A stretch of 64,000 nt of DNA from contig NZ_JALJDX010000218.1 in NCBI RefSeq assembly GCF_022952855.1, forward strand, positions 93,946 through 157,945, written 5' to 3'. Source of the DNA: Pseudomonas sp. RGM2987 (GTDB taxonomy: Bacteria > Pseudomonadota > Gammaproteobacteria > Pseudomonadales > Pseudomonadaceae). How positions within the stretch are numbered: the first letter of the stretch is position 1; every line of letters begins with the position of its first letter. The notes below the pieces were generated by a model, which worked only from the letters and a program-made list of their open reading frames with translations, was not told where the DNA came from and ran no database searches. Positions 1-7,552 of the stretch are shown here, in pieces. Made by a program: the position numbers and the translations under genes.

Positions 1-896
1 CAGCCGGCCCCACCGAACAGCGCCTCCAGCTCATCAATGATGCGCCCATTGCCACGCACCGGACCGTCCAGGCGCTGAAGGTTGCAGTTGACCACCCACA
101 CCAGATTATCCAGTCCTTCACGCGCCGCCAGGGTCAGCGCCGACATGCTTTCCGGCTCATCCATTTCACCGTCGCCAAACACCCCCCAGACGGTTCGCCC
201 CGAGGTATTTTGCAGGCCGCGATGCTCCAGATAACGCATGAAACGCGCCTGGTAGATCGAGCTGATCGGACCGATACCCATCGAGCCGGTCGGGAACTGC
301 CAGAAGTCCGGCATCAGCCACGGGTGCGGGTAGCTCGACAACCCCCGCGCACCATTGGCACGTGCGCCGATCTCTTGCCGATAATGGTGCAGATCCTGTT
401 CCTCGAGGCGCCCTTCCAGAAAGGCTCGTGCATAAACGCCCGGTGCCGAGTGCGGCTGGTAGAACACCAGATCACCGCCATGAGTGTCGGTGCGCGCCTT
501 GAAAAAATGGTTGAAGCCCACTTCAAATAAATCGGCGGCGCTGGCGTAACTGGCGATGTGGCCGCCCAGCTCCCCATAGGCCTGGTTGGCCCTGGCGACC
601 ATGACCAGCGCGTTCCAGCGCATGATCGACGCCAGTCGCTCTTCCAGCGCCAGGTCACCCGCAAACACCGGCTGCTGCTCGACGCTGATGGTATTGATAT
701 AGGGCGTACCGTGGCGGGGCCGCCAACCAATCTCGCACGTGCCGGCCACGGCCACTAGCATGTCGAGGATCTGTTTCGCCCGGGCCGTGCCGCCGTGGTC
801 GATGACGGACAGCAACGCTTCCCGCCACTCGCCCATTTCCTGTGCATCTTCAACTGTCTCGCCCGGAATTGGGATCTGGATATCGGATGGGTTCAT
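1..896 (-). CDS. Homodimeric AceE/MdeB-type 2-oxoacid dehydrogenase E1 (N-terminal 298 residues, runs off the window)
   Basis: Thiamine-diphosphate E1 component of the pyruvate dehydrogenase type, which decarboxylates a 2-oxoacid and passes the acyl group to a lipoyl E2. The translation contains typical AceE segments: RWNALVMVARAN, LGGHIASYASAADLFEVGFN, LMPDFWQFPTGSMGIGPISS and the ThDP/Mg signature GDGEMDEPES followed by NLVWVVNCNLQRLDG. The ATG at 896 overlaps the stop of the upstream gene (ATGA), so the two are translationally coupled. It is the fourth minus-strand gene after acdS. ACC deaminase releases 2-oxobutyrate, and the P. putida methionine gamma-lyase operon carries MdeB, an AceE homologue that oxidises 2-oxobutyrate. 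I therefore infer 2-oxobutyrate rather than pyruvate as the substrate. The C-terminal two thirds lie outside the window, so intactness is unknown. Confidence 0.9.
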   Translation of the reverse strand, partial: MNPSDIQIPIPGETVEDAQEMGEWREALLSVIDHGGTARAKQILDMLVAVAGTCEIGWRPRHGTPYINTISVEQQPVFAGDLALEERLASIMRWNALVMVARANQAYGELGGHIASYASAADLFEVGFNHFFKARTDTHGGDLVFYQPHSAPGVYARAFLEGRLEEQDLHHYRQEIGARANGARGLSSYPHPWLMPDFWQFPTGSMGIGPISSIYQARFMRYLEHRGLQNTSGRTVWGVFGDGEMDEPESMSALTLAAREGLDNLVWVVNCNLQRLDGPVRGNGRIIDELEALFGGAG

Positions 897-1315
897 GAGC
901 AACTCCTGCTGGTGTCGGGTAACACTTCAAGGGGGTGCGAACGGTTCACCCGGGCGAGGCTTTTCACCTGTTCTACCGCCGCAATGACCGAGCGTTCGGC
1001 CGCCCCGTCTGGAGCAATCGGGTAGATGCAGGGCTGACCAATGGAAAGGTCGTGCAACAAATGCTCATCCACTTCACCGAGTACCACAAAACAGTAATCA
1101 CCCTCGGCCACTCGCCCTTCAGCGAGCTGACCAGACCCTGTCTTCACAGCATCGATATGGATCAGTGCAACATTGTCGAAGCAGCTGAAACCCTGATGGA
1201 TCAAGTCAATATGATCGCTATCAAGCCCACCCGCGATGACCACGATTCGTGTGCAATTTGAAGGCTCGCGCATCCACTTCAGGGCGTTGTTACGACAGTA
1301 GGCCGCTTGGCTCAT
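893..1315 (-). CDS. Unknown 140-residue protein in the acdS-E1 operon
   Basis: I do not recognise a family. The ATG at 1315 (MSQAAYCRNN) is preceded by AAAGG about 8 nt upstream; an open frame further upstream has no better start. The stop overlaps the start of the downstream E1 gene by 4 nt (ATGA), which argues strongly that it is translated. It is soluble-looking with no signal peptide or membrane segment. Hydrophobic beta-like stretches (RIVVIAGG, YCFVVLGEV) alternate with helices. The segment WMREPS...IVVIAG...DHIDLIHQGF resembles WIKEPS...VIIVTS...YMIDQLHVAI in the next gene upstream, so the two may be diverged paralogues. Its position suggests a role linked to 2-oxobutyrate or ACC metabolism, but this is inference only. 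Confidence 0.75.
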   Translation of the reverse strand: MSQAAYCRNNALKWMREPSNCTRIVVIAGGLDSDHIDLIHQGFSCFDNVALIHIDAVKTGSGQLAEGRVAEGDYCFVVLGEVDEHLLHDLSIGQPCIYPIAPDGAAERSVIAAVEQVKSLARVNRSHPLEVLPDTSRSCS

Positions 1316-1374
1316 TGGCGTTGCCTTTGTTGTTTGGGAGGGTGATTCAACAGGTGAATTAGCGCGGTCACCGG

Positions 1375-1839
1375 CTAAATGACGCCGCGTGCCTGCAGCA
1401 CGCTTTTCGCCAGACGGCGGGTCGCCGAAAGCACTTGTTCTACCTGTTGATCCATCGCTGTGGTGGATGAGGCTATCGTTCCCAGCTCGACGACGCGCAA
1501 CGGGTGACCGCGCACCGACCCCAGCCAGGCCAAGCCAGGCACCGTGCCGACTTCGACGTCCAGTAAAAAACTTTCGTGGGAGACCGAGCGCAACAGCTGG
1601 CTGGCATGACACGCATAGCCCTCAGCGGATTGCTCCGGGCCAGACCCGCCCCGCAACCAGTCGACCATCAACGCCTCGGATTGCTTGACGGCCAGATAAG
1701 CCACCTGGTCCCAGTCATCTATCGCCACGTGCAGCTGGTCGATCATGTATTTGGGCAACGCGGCGCTGGTGACGATGATCACTCCGGCATCCGCCGAAGG
1801 TTCCTTGATCCAGACTGCGGATTGCGATATCGCATGCAT
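1375..1839 (-). CDS. Unknown 154-residue protein in the acdS-E1 operon
   Basis: No family recognised. The start ATG at 1839 has GGGAG about 7 nt upstream. The product is soluble-looking, with an N-terminal beta-rich segment (VIIVTSAAL), a middle part rich in acidic and small residues, and a helical C-terminus (MDQQVEQVLSATRRLAKSVLQ). The N-terminal motif W-x-K/R-E-P-S followed by a hydrophobic strand and an I-D-x-x-H segment is shared with the following gene. It lies 137 nt downstream of acdS (with a REP palindrome between) and 59 nt upstream of the next gene. Co-transcription with acdS is therefore possible but not certain. Confidence 0.65.
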   Translation of the reverse strand: MHAISQSAVWIKEPSADAGVIIVTSAALPKYMIDQLHVAIDDWDQVAYLAVKQSEALMVDWLRGGSGPEQSAEGYACHASQLLRSVSHESFLLDVEVGTVPGLAWLGSVRGHPLRVVELGTIASSTTAMDQQVEQVLSATRRLAKSVLQARGVI

Positions 1840-1937
1840 GGCGCTACTCCCGGCGGTTTGATAGCAGCTGCTTGCTCCTGTCGGCGATCCGACGATGAGG
1901 CCATGACATCCAATATTGATGCCGACTGCCCCACCGC

Positions 1938-1963
1938 TTCGTGAGCAAGCTCGCTCCTACAGG
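1938..1963. repeat. Single REP palindrome
   Basis: The core GAGCAAGCTCGCTCC is the Pseudomonas REP type seen again at about 10.0, 62.3 and 63.9 kb. It sits between acdS and the next downstream gene. Such elements are commonly found between genes and may weaken or stabilise the downstream transcript. Confidence 0.7.
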
Positions 1964-1976
1964 TCATTGGCGTTAA

Positions 1977-2993
1977 TCAGCCATTGCGGAACAGGAAGCT
2001 GTAGGCGTTCAGCGCAGGTGCCCCGCCCAAGTGTGCGTAAAGCACTTTCGAGCCTTCGGGGAACTCACCACGGCGGACCATTTCGATCATCCCGTGCATG
2101 GATTTGCCTTCATATACGGGGTCGGTCAACACACCTTCAAGGCTGCCGCACAGGCGAATGGCTTCCAGCGTGCCTTCGTTGGGCAAACCATATTCGGGGT
2201 AAGCGAAGCGTGTATCGAGCACTACGTCGTCTTCGGTGATCTCACGACCCAGCTCCACCAGCTCAGCGGTGTGGCGGGCGATACGCAGAATCTGTGCCTT
2301 GGTTTTCTCGGGCTTGGCCGAGGCATCAATGCCGATGACGTTCTTCGAACGGCCGTCGGCAGCGAAACCGACGACCATGCCGGCCTGGGTACTGCCGGTC
2401 ACGGAGCAGACCACGATGTAGTCGAACTTGAACCCCAGTTGTTTTTCCTGCTCCCGCACTTCGTCGGCAAAGCCGACGAACCCGAGCCCGCCGTAGGGAT
2501 GTTCGGAACAACCTGCCGGTATCGGGAACGGCTTGCCACCGCGCTCCACCACGTCGTTCATGGCCTTCTCCCAGCTGGGCCGAATACCGATGTCGAATCC
2601 TGCAGCGTCCAGTCGTACGTCCGCACCCATGATGCGGGACATCTCGATATTGCCGACCCGGTCATACACGGCGTCGGAGTAGTTCACCCAATTTTCCTGG
2701 ACCAGCACACACTTCATGCCGAGGTGGGCAGCAACGGCGGCGACCTGGCGGGTCTGGTTCGACTGGATCCCGCCGATGGACACCAGGGTGTCGCAGCCTT
2801 GTTCGAGCGCCTCAGGAATCAGGTATTCGAGCTTGCGCGTCTTGTTGCCGCCGAACGCCAGGCCGCTGTTGCAGTCTTCACGTTTGGCATACAACTCGAC
2901 CTTGCCGCCCAGGTGTTCGCTGAGGCGTTTCAAAGGCGTGATGGGAGAAGGACCGAAGGTCAGCGGATAACGTTTAAAGCGATTCAGGTTCAT
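1977..2993 (-). CDS. acdS: 1-aminocyclopropane-1-carboxylate (ACC) deaminase
   Basis: PLP enzyme that converts ACC to 2-oxobutyrate and ammonia in the cytoplasm. Plant-associated bacteria use it to lower ethylene in their host. The start at 2993 (MNLNRFKRYP) gives the usual 338 residues and has AAGGAG 8 nt upstream; the open frame extends 10 codons further without support. The PLP lysine is K51 (FGGNK) and the substrate/PLP region SNQTRQ follows at 78-83. The two residues that separate true ACC deaminases from D-cysteine desulfhydrases, E295 (VYEGKS) and L322 (AHLGGAP), are both present. It is divergent from the Lrp-type gene acdR across a 201-nt AT-rich region, as in other pseudomonads, so ACC-inducible Lrp control is expected. 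Confidence 0.97.
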   Translation of the reverse strand: MNLNRFKRYPLTFGPSPITPLKRLSEHLGGKVELYAKREDCNSGLAFGGNKTRKLEYLIPEALEQGCDTLVSIGGIQSNQTRQVAAVAAHLGMKCVLVQENWVNYSDAVYDRVGNIEMSRIMGADVRLDAAGFDIGIRPSWEKAMNDVVERGGKPFPIPAGCSEHPYGGLGFVGFADEVREQEKQLGFKFDYIVVCSVTGSTQAGMVVGFAADGRSKNVIGIDASAKPEKTKAQILRIARHTAELVELGREITEDDVVLDTRFAYPEYGLPNEGTLEAIRLCGSLEGVLTDPVYEGKSMHGMIEMVRRGEFPEGSKVLYAHLGGAPALNAYSFLFRNG

Positions 2994-3194
2994 GACTCTG
3001 CTCCTTGTGTATTGGATATCCAAGCGCCAGACCGAAAGGCAAAAAGGGCTGCGTTCCAGGTTCTTTCAGAGGGGCTTCGATGAGTCCAATATTAAGAACA
3101 AAGCGAAAAATATGTGTTGCAAGTTTAGGCGCCTTGAAGAAATATAAATTTTCAATTTCCACTTAAACCATATTTTTATTGTGTAGAAATCGAC
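2994..3194. promoter_or_regulatory. acdS-acdR divergent promoter region
   Basis: A 201-nt AT-rich region between the divergent genes. An imperfect palindrome around 3136-3158 (GAAATATAAATTTTC core) resembles an Lrp-family site and is a reasonable AcdR target. No exact -10/-35 elements can be assigned with confidence by eye. Confidence 0.5.
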
Positions 3195-3704
3195 ATGAAC
3201 GCAACAAACAACCACAAGAAACTCGGCACCCCAGCTGCAGAGCCGCACCCGCTGGACCGGACCGACCGCGCCATTCTCAAGACCCTGCAGCGAGACGCCT
3301 CGATCTCCAATGTAGCGCTCGCCGAAAAGGTAAAGCTGAGTGCGCCGGCCTGCCTGCGACGAGTCGAACGCCTCAAGCAAGAGGGCCTGATCAAGGGCAT
3401 TGTCGCGTTGCTGGACAGTCAAGCGCTCGATGCTGGGATGGTGGTGTTGATCGGCGTGGTGCTGGACCGCTCGACGCCGGAATCCTTCGCCGCCTTCGAA
3501 GCCGCGGCGCAAAAGGTGTCCGGCTGCATGGAATGCCATGTGGTGACGGGGGAATTCGACTACTTCATGTTGATACGAACCAAGGACAGCAACAGTTTCA
3601 ACCGGCTCCACGCGGAGCAATTGCTTTACCTGCCCGGGGTTCGCCAGATTCGCTCGTTCATGGGGTTGCGCCAGGTCTTGTCGACAACCCACATTCCCCT
3701 TTGA
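3195..3704 (+). CDS. acdR: Lrp/AsnC-family regulator of ACC deaminase
   Basis: 169-residue Lrp-type regulator. An N-terminal winged helix-turn-helix lies at about residues 22-80 (LDRTDRAILKTLQRDASISNVALA, then SAPACLRRVERL) and an AsnC/RAM ligand-binding domain at about 85-165 (GCMECHVVTGEFDYFMLIRTKD, LPGVRQIRSF). Divergence from acdS is the classical acdR-acdS arrangement. There AcdR binds the intergenic Lrp box and activates acdS in the presence of ACC. The tail upstream of the HTH is slightly longer than in generic Lrp proteins, as in AcdR proteins. Confidence 0.92.
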   Translation: MNATNNHKKLGTPAAEPHPLDRTDRAILKTLQRDASISNVALAEKVKLSAPACLRRVERLKQEGLIKGIVALLDSQALDAGMVVLIGVVLDRSTPESFAAFEAAAQKVSGCMECHVVTGEFDYFMLIRTKDSNSFNRLHAEQLLYLPGVRQIRSFMGLRQVLSTTHIPL

Positions 3705-3729
3705 GGCTCGAATTGAGGCTGCCGCTCGT

Positions 3730-4623
3730 CTATAGAGAAATCCCCATCCCCCGCCGCACCTCTCGCACATCCCGCGCAGGCGACGCACCAAACTGCCGAA
3801 CATACTCACGGCTAAACTGCGACGCGCTTTCATAACCGACAGCGTAAGCCACGTCAGACGCGCGATGTTCCCCGGCCAGCAAAAGCTGACGAGCCTCCTG
3901 CAACCTAAGTTGCTTCTGATATTGGATAGGACTGAGGCCGGTCAGCGACAAAAAATGCCGATGCAGGCTCGCCCGGCTCATGCCGGCGGCGTCGCACAAG
4001 GCCTCGATGCGAAGTCGGGTGGTGGAGTTGTCCCTGATCCAGGCGACGGCCCGGCGGATCCTGCCCAGTGCGCCGTCGGGTTGGGCTATCTGACGCAGAA
4101 TCCGGCCTTGGGGCCCCTGCAAGAGACGATAGAGCAATTCCCGTTCGAGCATGGGGCCGAGAACCGGGATGTCGGCGGGTGTATCGAGCAATGACAATAA
4201 GCGCAGCAACGTGTCGCGCAGCGAAGCATTCATCGGATTGATCGTGATGCCGATTCCCTTTTGTTCGCGCTCGCGAACCGGCGGCATGATCGCTGCCAGT
4301 TCCGCCAGGGTGGCCGGGTCCAACACCAGCGATACGGCGACGTAGGGTTGCCCGTCTTCGGCATCGAGAATTTGCCCGGTCAAGGGCAGGTCCAGCGCGC
4401 TGATGAGATAGTGCTCACTGTCGTAGCTCAGCAGGCTGTCGTTGATCGCGACGCGCTTGGAGCCTTGCAGGATGAAGCAGATCATCGAGCGATACAGGCA
4501 GGGCGCCTGGTCTGTAGAGCCTTGGCCGACGCACAGGTCCACACGCGGAATCGGCGTGGCGGTCAATCCCGGCGGCGCATGGCGCAGGGCTATATCAAGA
4601 TGCGGGGCAAGATCTCTGTTCAT
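3730..4623 (-). CDS. AraC-family transcriptional regulator
   Basis: 297 residues from the ATG at 4623 (MNRDLAPHLD). The frame opens 19 codons earlier at 4680, but those residues are unlike the family and neither start has a clear ribosome site. The N-terminal half is the AraC_N-type ligand domain (YRSMICFILQGSKRVAINDS). The C-terminal 100 residues carry the two AraC helix-turn-helix motifs (IEALCDAAGMSRASLHRHF and ASDVAYAVGYESASQFSREY). It is divergent from an SDR gene 160 nt away and probably controls it. In this subfamily the linked reductase is often the target, but no ligand can be inferred. Confidence 0.88.
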   Translation of the reverse strand: MNRDLAPHLDIALRHAPPGLTATPIPRVDLCVGQGSTDQAPCLYRSMICFILQGSKRVAINDSLLSYDSEHYLISALDLPLTGQILDAEDGQPYVAVSLVLDPATLAELAAIMPPVREREQKGIGITINPMNASLRDTLLRLLSLLDTPADIPVLGPMLERELLYRLLQGPQGRILRQIAQPDGALGRIRRAVAWIRDNSTTRLRIEALCDAAGMSRASLHRHFLSLTGLSPIQYQKQLRLQEARQLLLAGEHRASDVAYAVGYESASQFSREYVRQFGASPARDVREVRRGMGISL

Positions 4624-4783
4624 AGGGCCGATTATGCCCGTGCCCGGCCAGGGCACAAGGCGGTTGAGACAATCAGGCATTAAATTGAGCTGATCGGGCG
4701 TGGGTTACAAAGCGCTCATTGCCTATCTTGGCCAGGTCAAGATCGCGCCGAAAAAGGCGTACCTAACCCAGCAGAGATGACCC

Positions 4784-5542
4784 ATGACCCAACCGATCGC
4801 ACTCATCACCGGCGCCAGCCGTGGCCTGGGCCGCAACATGGCCCTTCACCTCGCCAAGCGCGGCGTCCACATCATCGGCACCTATCGCAGCGGCGCCGCC
4901 GAAGCCCAGACACTGATACAGGAGATCGAGGCGCTGGGCGGCAAGGCCGCGATGCTGTCGCTGGACATCACCGACACCGCCAGCTACCCGGCGTTTGCGA
5001 GCGCAGTGACTGACACGCTGGCGAGCGACTTCGGGCGCGAGCGCTTCGACTTCCTCGTCAACAACGCCGGTAATGGCCTCTTTGCAAACTTCGTCGACGC
5101 CACCGAGGAGCAGTTCGGTTCACTGGTCGCCACCCACCTTCGCGGTCCGGTGTTCCTGACCCAGAAACTGCTACCGCTCATGCAAGACGGCGGTCGTATC
5201 CTCAACGTTTCGTCCGGCTTCGTGCGCTTCACGTTGCCGGGGTACAGCCTTTATGCGGCGGTGAAGGCCGCGCTCGAAGTGCTGACCCGCTACATGGCCG
5301 TAGAACTGGGCTCGCGCCAGATCCGCGTGAACGCGATTGCCCCCGGCGCCATCGCCACCGATTTCGGCGGTGGCGTGGTGCGCGACAACCAGGACGTGAA
5401 CGCCTACGTGGCACAAGGCATCGCCCTGGGCCGTGTCGGTCTGCCGGACGACATCGGCGGTGCGGTCGCCGCGATCCTGTCCGGTGACATGGCTTGGGCT
5501 AACGGGACCACTTTTGATATTTCGGGTGGGCAGTTGCTGTAA
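4784..5542 (+). CDS. Short-chain dehydrogenase/reductase
   Basis: 252-residue classical SDR with a Rossmann fold. The cofactor motif TGASRGLG is at residues 10-17, followed by NNAG, the catalytic serine in NVSSG and the YxxxK pair (YAAVK). The C-terminus has PGAIATDFGGG and the usual GTTFDISGG ending. The variable loop and the T-Y-R after beta-2 would suit NADP(H), but this is weak. Substrate unknown. It is divergently transcribed from the AraC-family gene, the likely regulator. Confidence 0.9.
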   Translation: MTQPIALITGASRGLGRNMALHLAKRGVHIIGTYRSGAAEAQTLIQEIEALGGKAAMLSLDITDTASYPAFASAVTDTLASDFGRERFDFLVNNAGNGLFANFVDATEEQFGSLVATHLRGPVFLTQKLLPLMQDGGRILNVSSGFVRFTLPGYSLYAAVKAALEVLTRYMAVELGSRQIRVNAIAPGAIATDFGGGVVRDNQDVNAYVAQGIALGRVGLPDDIGGAVAAILSGDMAWANGTTFDISGGQLL

Positions 5543-5623
5543 TGCCCCCTTACCCGTGCTCTTCTTGGCCGACAAAATCCGGCGATGGACACGTGTGGTT
5601 CACTTAGGCTTTATCTAACCCAT

Positions 5624-5730
5624 TGTGGCGAGGGAGCTTGCTCCCGCTGGCTGCGCAGCAGCCCCCATTTTGTGAGCGCTTCGCACTGGAGCGCCAGCCC
5701 GGTCAAGCGGGAGCAAGCTCCCTCGCCACA
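5624..5730. repeat. Paired inverted REP elements
   Basis: GTGGCGAGGGAGCTTGCTCC at the left end is repeated in inverted orientation at the right end, with a GC-rich spacer that can itself pair. The same unit recurs at about 16.1, 40.5 and 58.4 kb. The rest of the 5543-5943 gap holds no gene that I can support, only the Fur box listed separately. Confidence 0.8.
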
Positions 5731-5905
5731 AGTTCAGTGATGTCCTTAAGTGAACGGTATACCGCCTGGCCTGATGCGACGAAACAGAGCTGGCTGCCGC
5801 AGTAATAGCCGATACCCGGCATCGTGATCGTGCCTATTCCTATCAAGGCAAATAGCAAAGCGAGCCTCAGGTCCGGCAAAGTTGCCCTGGCCTCTGCGGC
5901 CTGAA

Positions 5906-5926
5906 TATAATGCGATTCATTATCAA
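5906..5926. promoter_or_regulatory. Probable Fur box upstream of the ECF sigma gene
   Basis: ATAATGCGATTCATTATCAAT matches the 19-bp Fur consensus (GATAATGATAATCATTATC) well in both half-sites. It ends 18 nt before the sigma factor start. Iron-repressed expression of the sigma/FecR pair is expected. Confidence 0.7.
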
Positions 5927-5943
5927 TTATGTAGTCTTCCGGG

Positions 5944-6465
5944 ATGCTGATGCGCAGCAACGACACATTGGGCAATGCCGATCTCGCGCAGCTCTATCGC
6001 AGCCACCACTCCTGGTTGCACGGCTGGCTGAGCCGGCGCATCGGCTGTCGCGAAAGCGCCGCAGACTTGGCGCAGGACACGTTTGTGCGCCTGCTCAAAT
6101 CCCGTCAATCAAGCCCCTTGCGCGAACCTCGTGCCTACCTGAGCAGCATCGCGCGTGGGCTGATGATCGATCGGTATCGCCGTCGCGAGCTGGAACGCGC
6201 CTACCTCGAGAGCCTCGCCCTGCTGCCTTCCCAGGAAATCCCTTCTGAAGAAGAGCGGCTGCTGATTCTTGACAGCCTCGAGCGGATCGACCGCCTGCTG
6301 GACCTGCTCAAACCGAGGGTTCGCGAGGCTTTTCTACTGGCCCAGCTCGACGGACTGACCTGCCAGCAGATCGCCGAAAAACTCGGTGTGTCCCGCTCTA
6401 CGATTGAACGCGACCTGGCCAAGGCCCTGCAACACTGCTATCGCTTGCGCTATGCCGAACAGTGA
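5944..6465 (+). CDS. FecI-type ECF sigma factor
   Basis: 173 residues with sigma region 2 (ADLAQDTFVRLLKS, then REPRAYLSSIARGLMIDRYRR) and region 4 (LDLLKPRVREAFLLAQLDGLTCQQIAEKLGVSRSTIERDL). This is the FecI/PvdS/FiuI group that directs transcription of TonB-dependent receptor genes. The start could be M1 or M3; neither has a strong ribosome site. It overlaps fecR by 14 nt and has a Fur box in its promoter. It probably activates the receptor gene at 7553 when the receptor/FecR signal arrives. Confidence 0.93.
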   Translation: MLMRSNDTLGNADLAQLYRSHHSWLHGWLSRRIGCRESAADLAQDTFVRLLKSRQSSPLREPRAYLSSIARGLMIDRYRRRELERAYLESLALLPSQEIPSEEERLLILDSLERIDRLLDLLKPRVREAFLLAQLDGLTCQQIAEKLGVSRSTIERDLAKALQHCYRLRYAEQ

Positions 6466-7432
6466 AGCGCAAGCGCTGGATCCGGCGGTGGTCGACCAGG
6501 CGATCCACTGGCTGGTGCGCCTGCGTTTCAACCCAGCCGATGAGCAAACGCGGCGCACGTTCGAGCACTGGCTGCAGCAGCGCCCGGAACATTTGTTAGC
6601 GTGGCAGCGTGTAGAAGCCCTTGGCGATGATTTCGCGGGCATTCCACCTGATCTGGTCCGGCAAACCCTCAGAGGCACCCGCTCCGGCATGCATCGGCGG
6701 CAAAGCCTGAAGCTGCTGGGTGCGTTGGCCACTTTGGGCGCGGCGACCTGGCTGGGCCGGGACTACACACCGCTGCCGGCCCTGCTTGCCCAGCAACACA
6801 GCAGGACTGGCGAGCGCAAACGCGTCCAGCTCGATGACGGCAGCCTTATCCAGCTCAATAGCGACAGTGCCGTCGACAGCTATTTCAATGCAGAACGACG
6901 CCTGGTCGTACTGCGGCGCGGCGAAATCATCGTGAACATCGGTGCAGATACCGGTTCGGCGCAATCGCGTCCTTTCTGGCTGCAAACCCGTGACGGACTC
7001 ATACGCACATCCAACGGCCGGTTCCTGGCGCACGAGCGTGACGACGGCACCCTCCTTGCGGTGCAGGCCGGCGCAGTGGCGGTATTTCCCGGAACCAGTC
7101 ATAACCTGGGCAACAATACCGTCCAGGCTGGAAATCAGCGGCTGTTTACTTCAAATGGCGTTCGTGAATTCAAGGATAACGGCCTGGATCTATGGAGCTG
7201 GAGCGACGGGGTGATCAGCGCACGCGATATGCGCCTCGGTGATTTCATCGAGACCTTGTCGCGCTATCGCCCCGGTGTATTGCGATGCGCCGACGAGGTT
7301 TCGGGCCTGCGCGTTTCCGGCACCTTTCAGCTCGCCGACACCGACCGAGTGCTGGCATTGGTTGCGCAGTCACTGCATCTGCGCATTGATTATCGAACCC
7401 ATTATTGGGTGACGTTGAGCGCCGCCAGCTAA
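6452..7432 (+). CDS. FecR-type anti-sigma/sigma regulator
   Basis: 326 residues from the ATG at 6452, which lies inside the end of the sigma gene. The open frame begins earlier but only in the sigma gene's shadow. The N-terminal cytoplasmic part (DUF4880-like) holds VDQAIHWLVRLRF and the typical W-rich segment FEHWLQQRPEHLLAWQRV. A single membrane segment follows at about residues 75-95 (LKLLGALATLGAATWLG), with a twin-arginine-like start as in FecR proteins. The periplasmic FecR domain has RVQLDDGSLIQLNSDSAV and RRGEIIVNI. It transmits the receptor's signal to the sigma factor. Confidence 0.93.
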   Translation: MPNSEAQALDPAVVDQAIHWLVRLRFNPADEQTRRTFEHWLQQRPEHLLAWQRVEALGDDFAGIPPDLVRQTLRGTRSGMHRRQSLKLLGALATLGAATWLGRDYTPLPALLAQQHSRTGERKRVQLDDGSLIQLNSDSAVDSYFNAERRLVVLRRGEIIVNIGADTGSAQSRPFWLQTRDGLIRTSNGRFLAHERDDGTLLAVQAGAVAVFPGTSHNLGNNTVQAGNQRLFTSNGVREFKDNGLDLWSWSDGVISARDMRLGDFIETLSRYRPGVLRCADEVSGLRVSGTFQLADTDRVLALVAQSLHLRIDYRTHYWVTLSAAS

Positions 7433-7465
7433 GTTTTTTGTGTCCGCTCGCGAAGCTCAAATAAA

Positions 7466-7484
7466 AATGAGGTGATTTCTCATT
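7466..7484. promoter_or_regulatory. Inverted repeat in the receptor promoter
   Basis: AATGAG-GTGATTT-CTCATT in the 120-nt gap between fecR and the receptor gene. It lies where a FecI-type promoter or a second, poorer Fur site would be expected. Which of the two it is cannot be decided by eye. Confidence 0.35.
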
Positions 7485-7552
7485 CTCGTTCGGCATGTAA
7501 GAAAGGCTGACATACAAGCCTATCTGCCGATCCCCTTTCACGGAGCGAGTAA

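Noticed and set aside
5703..5975. 90-codon minus-strand frame upstream of the sigma factor gene
   Set aside because: It starts inside the sigma gene, runs over the Fur box and ends in a REP element, with no ribosome site and no conserved motif.
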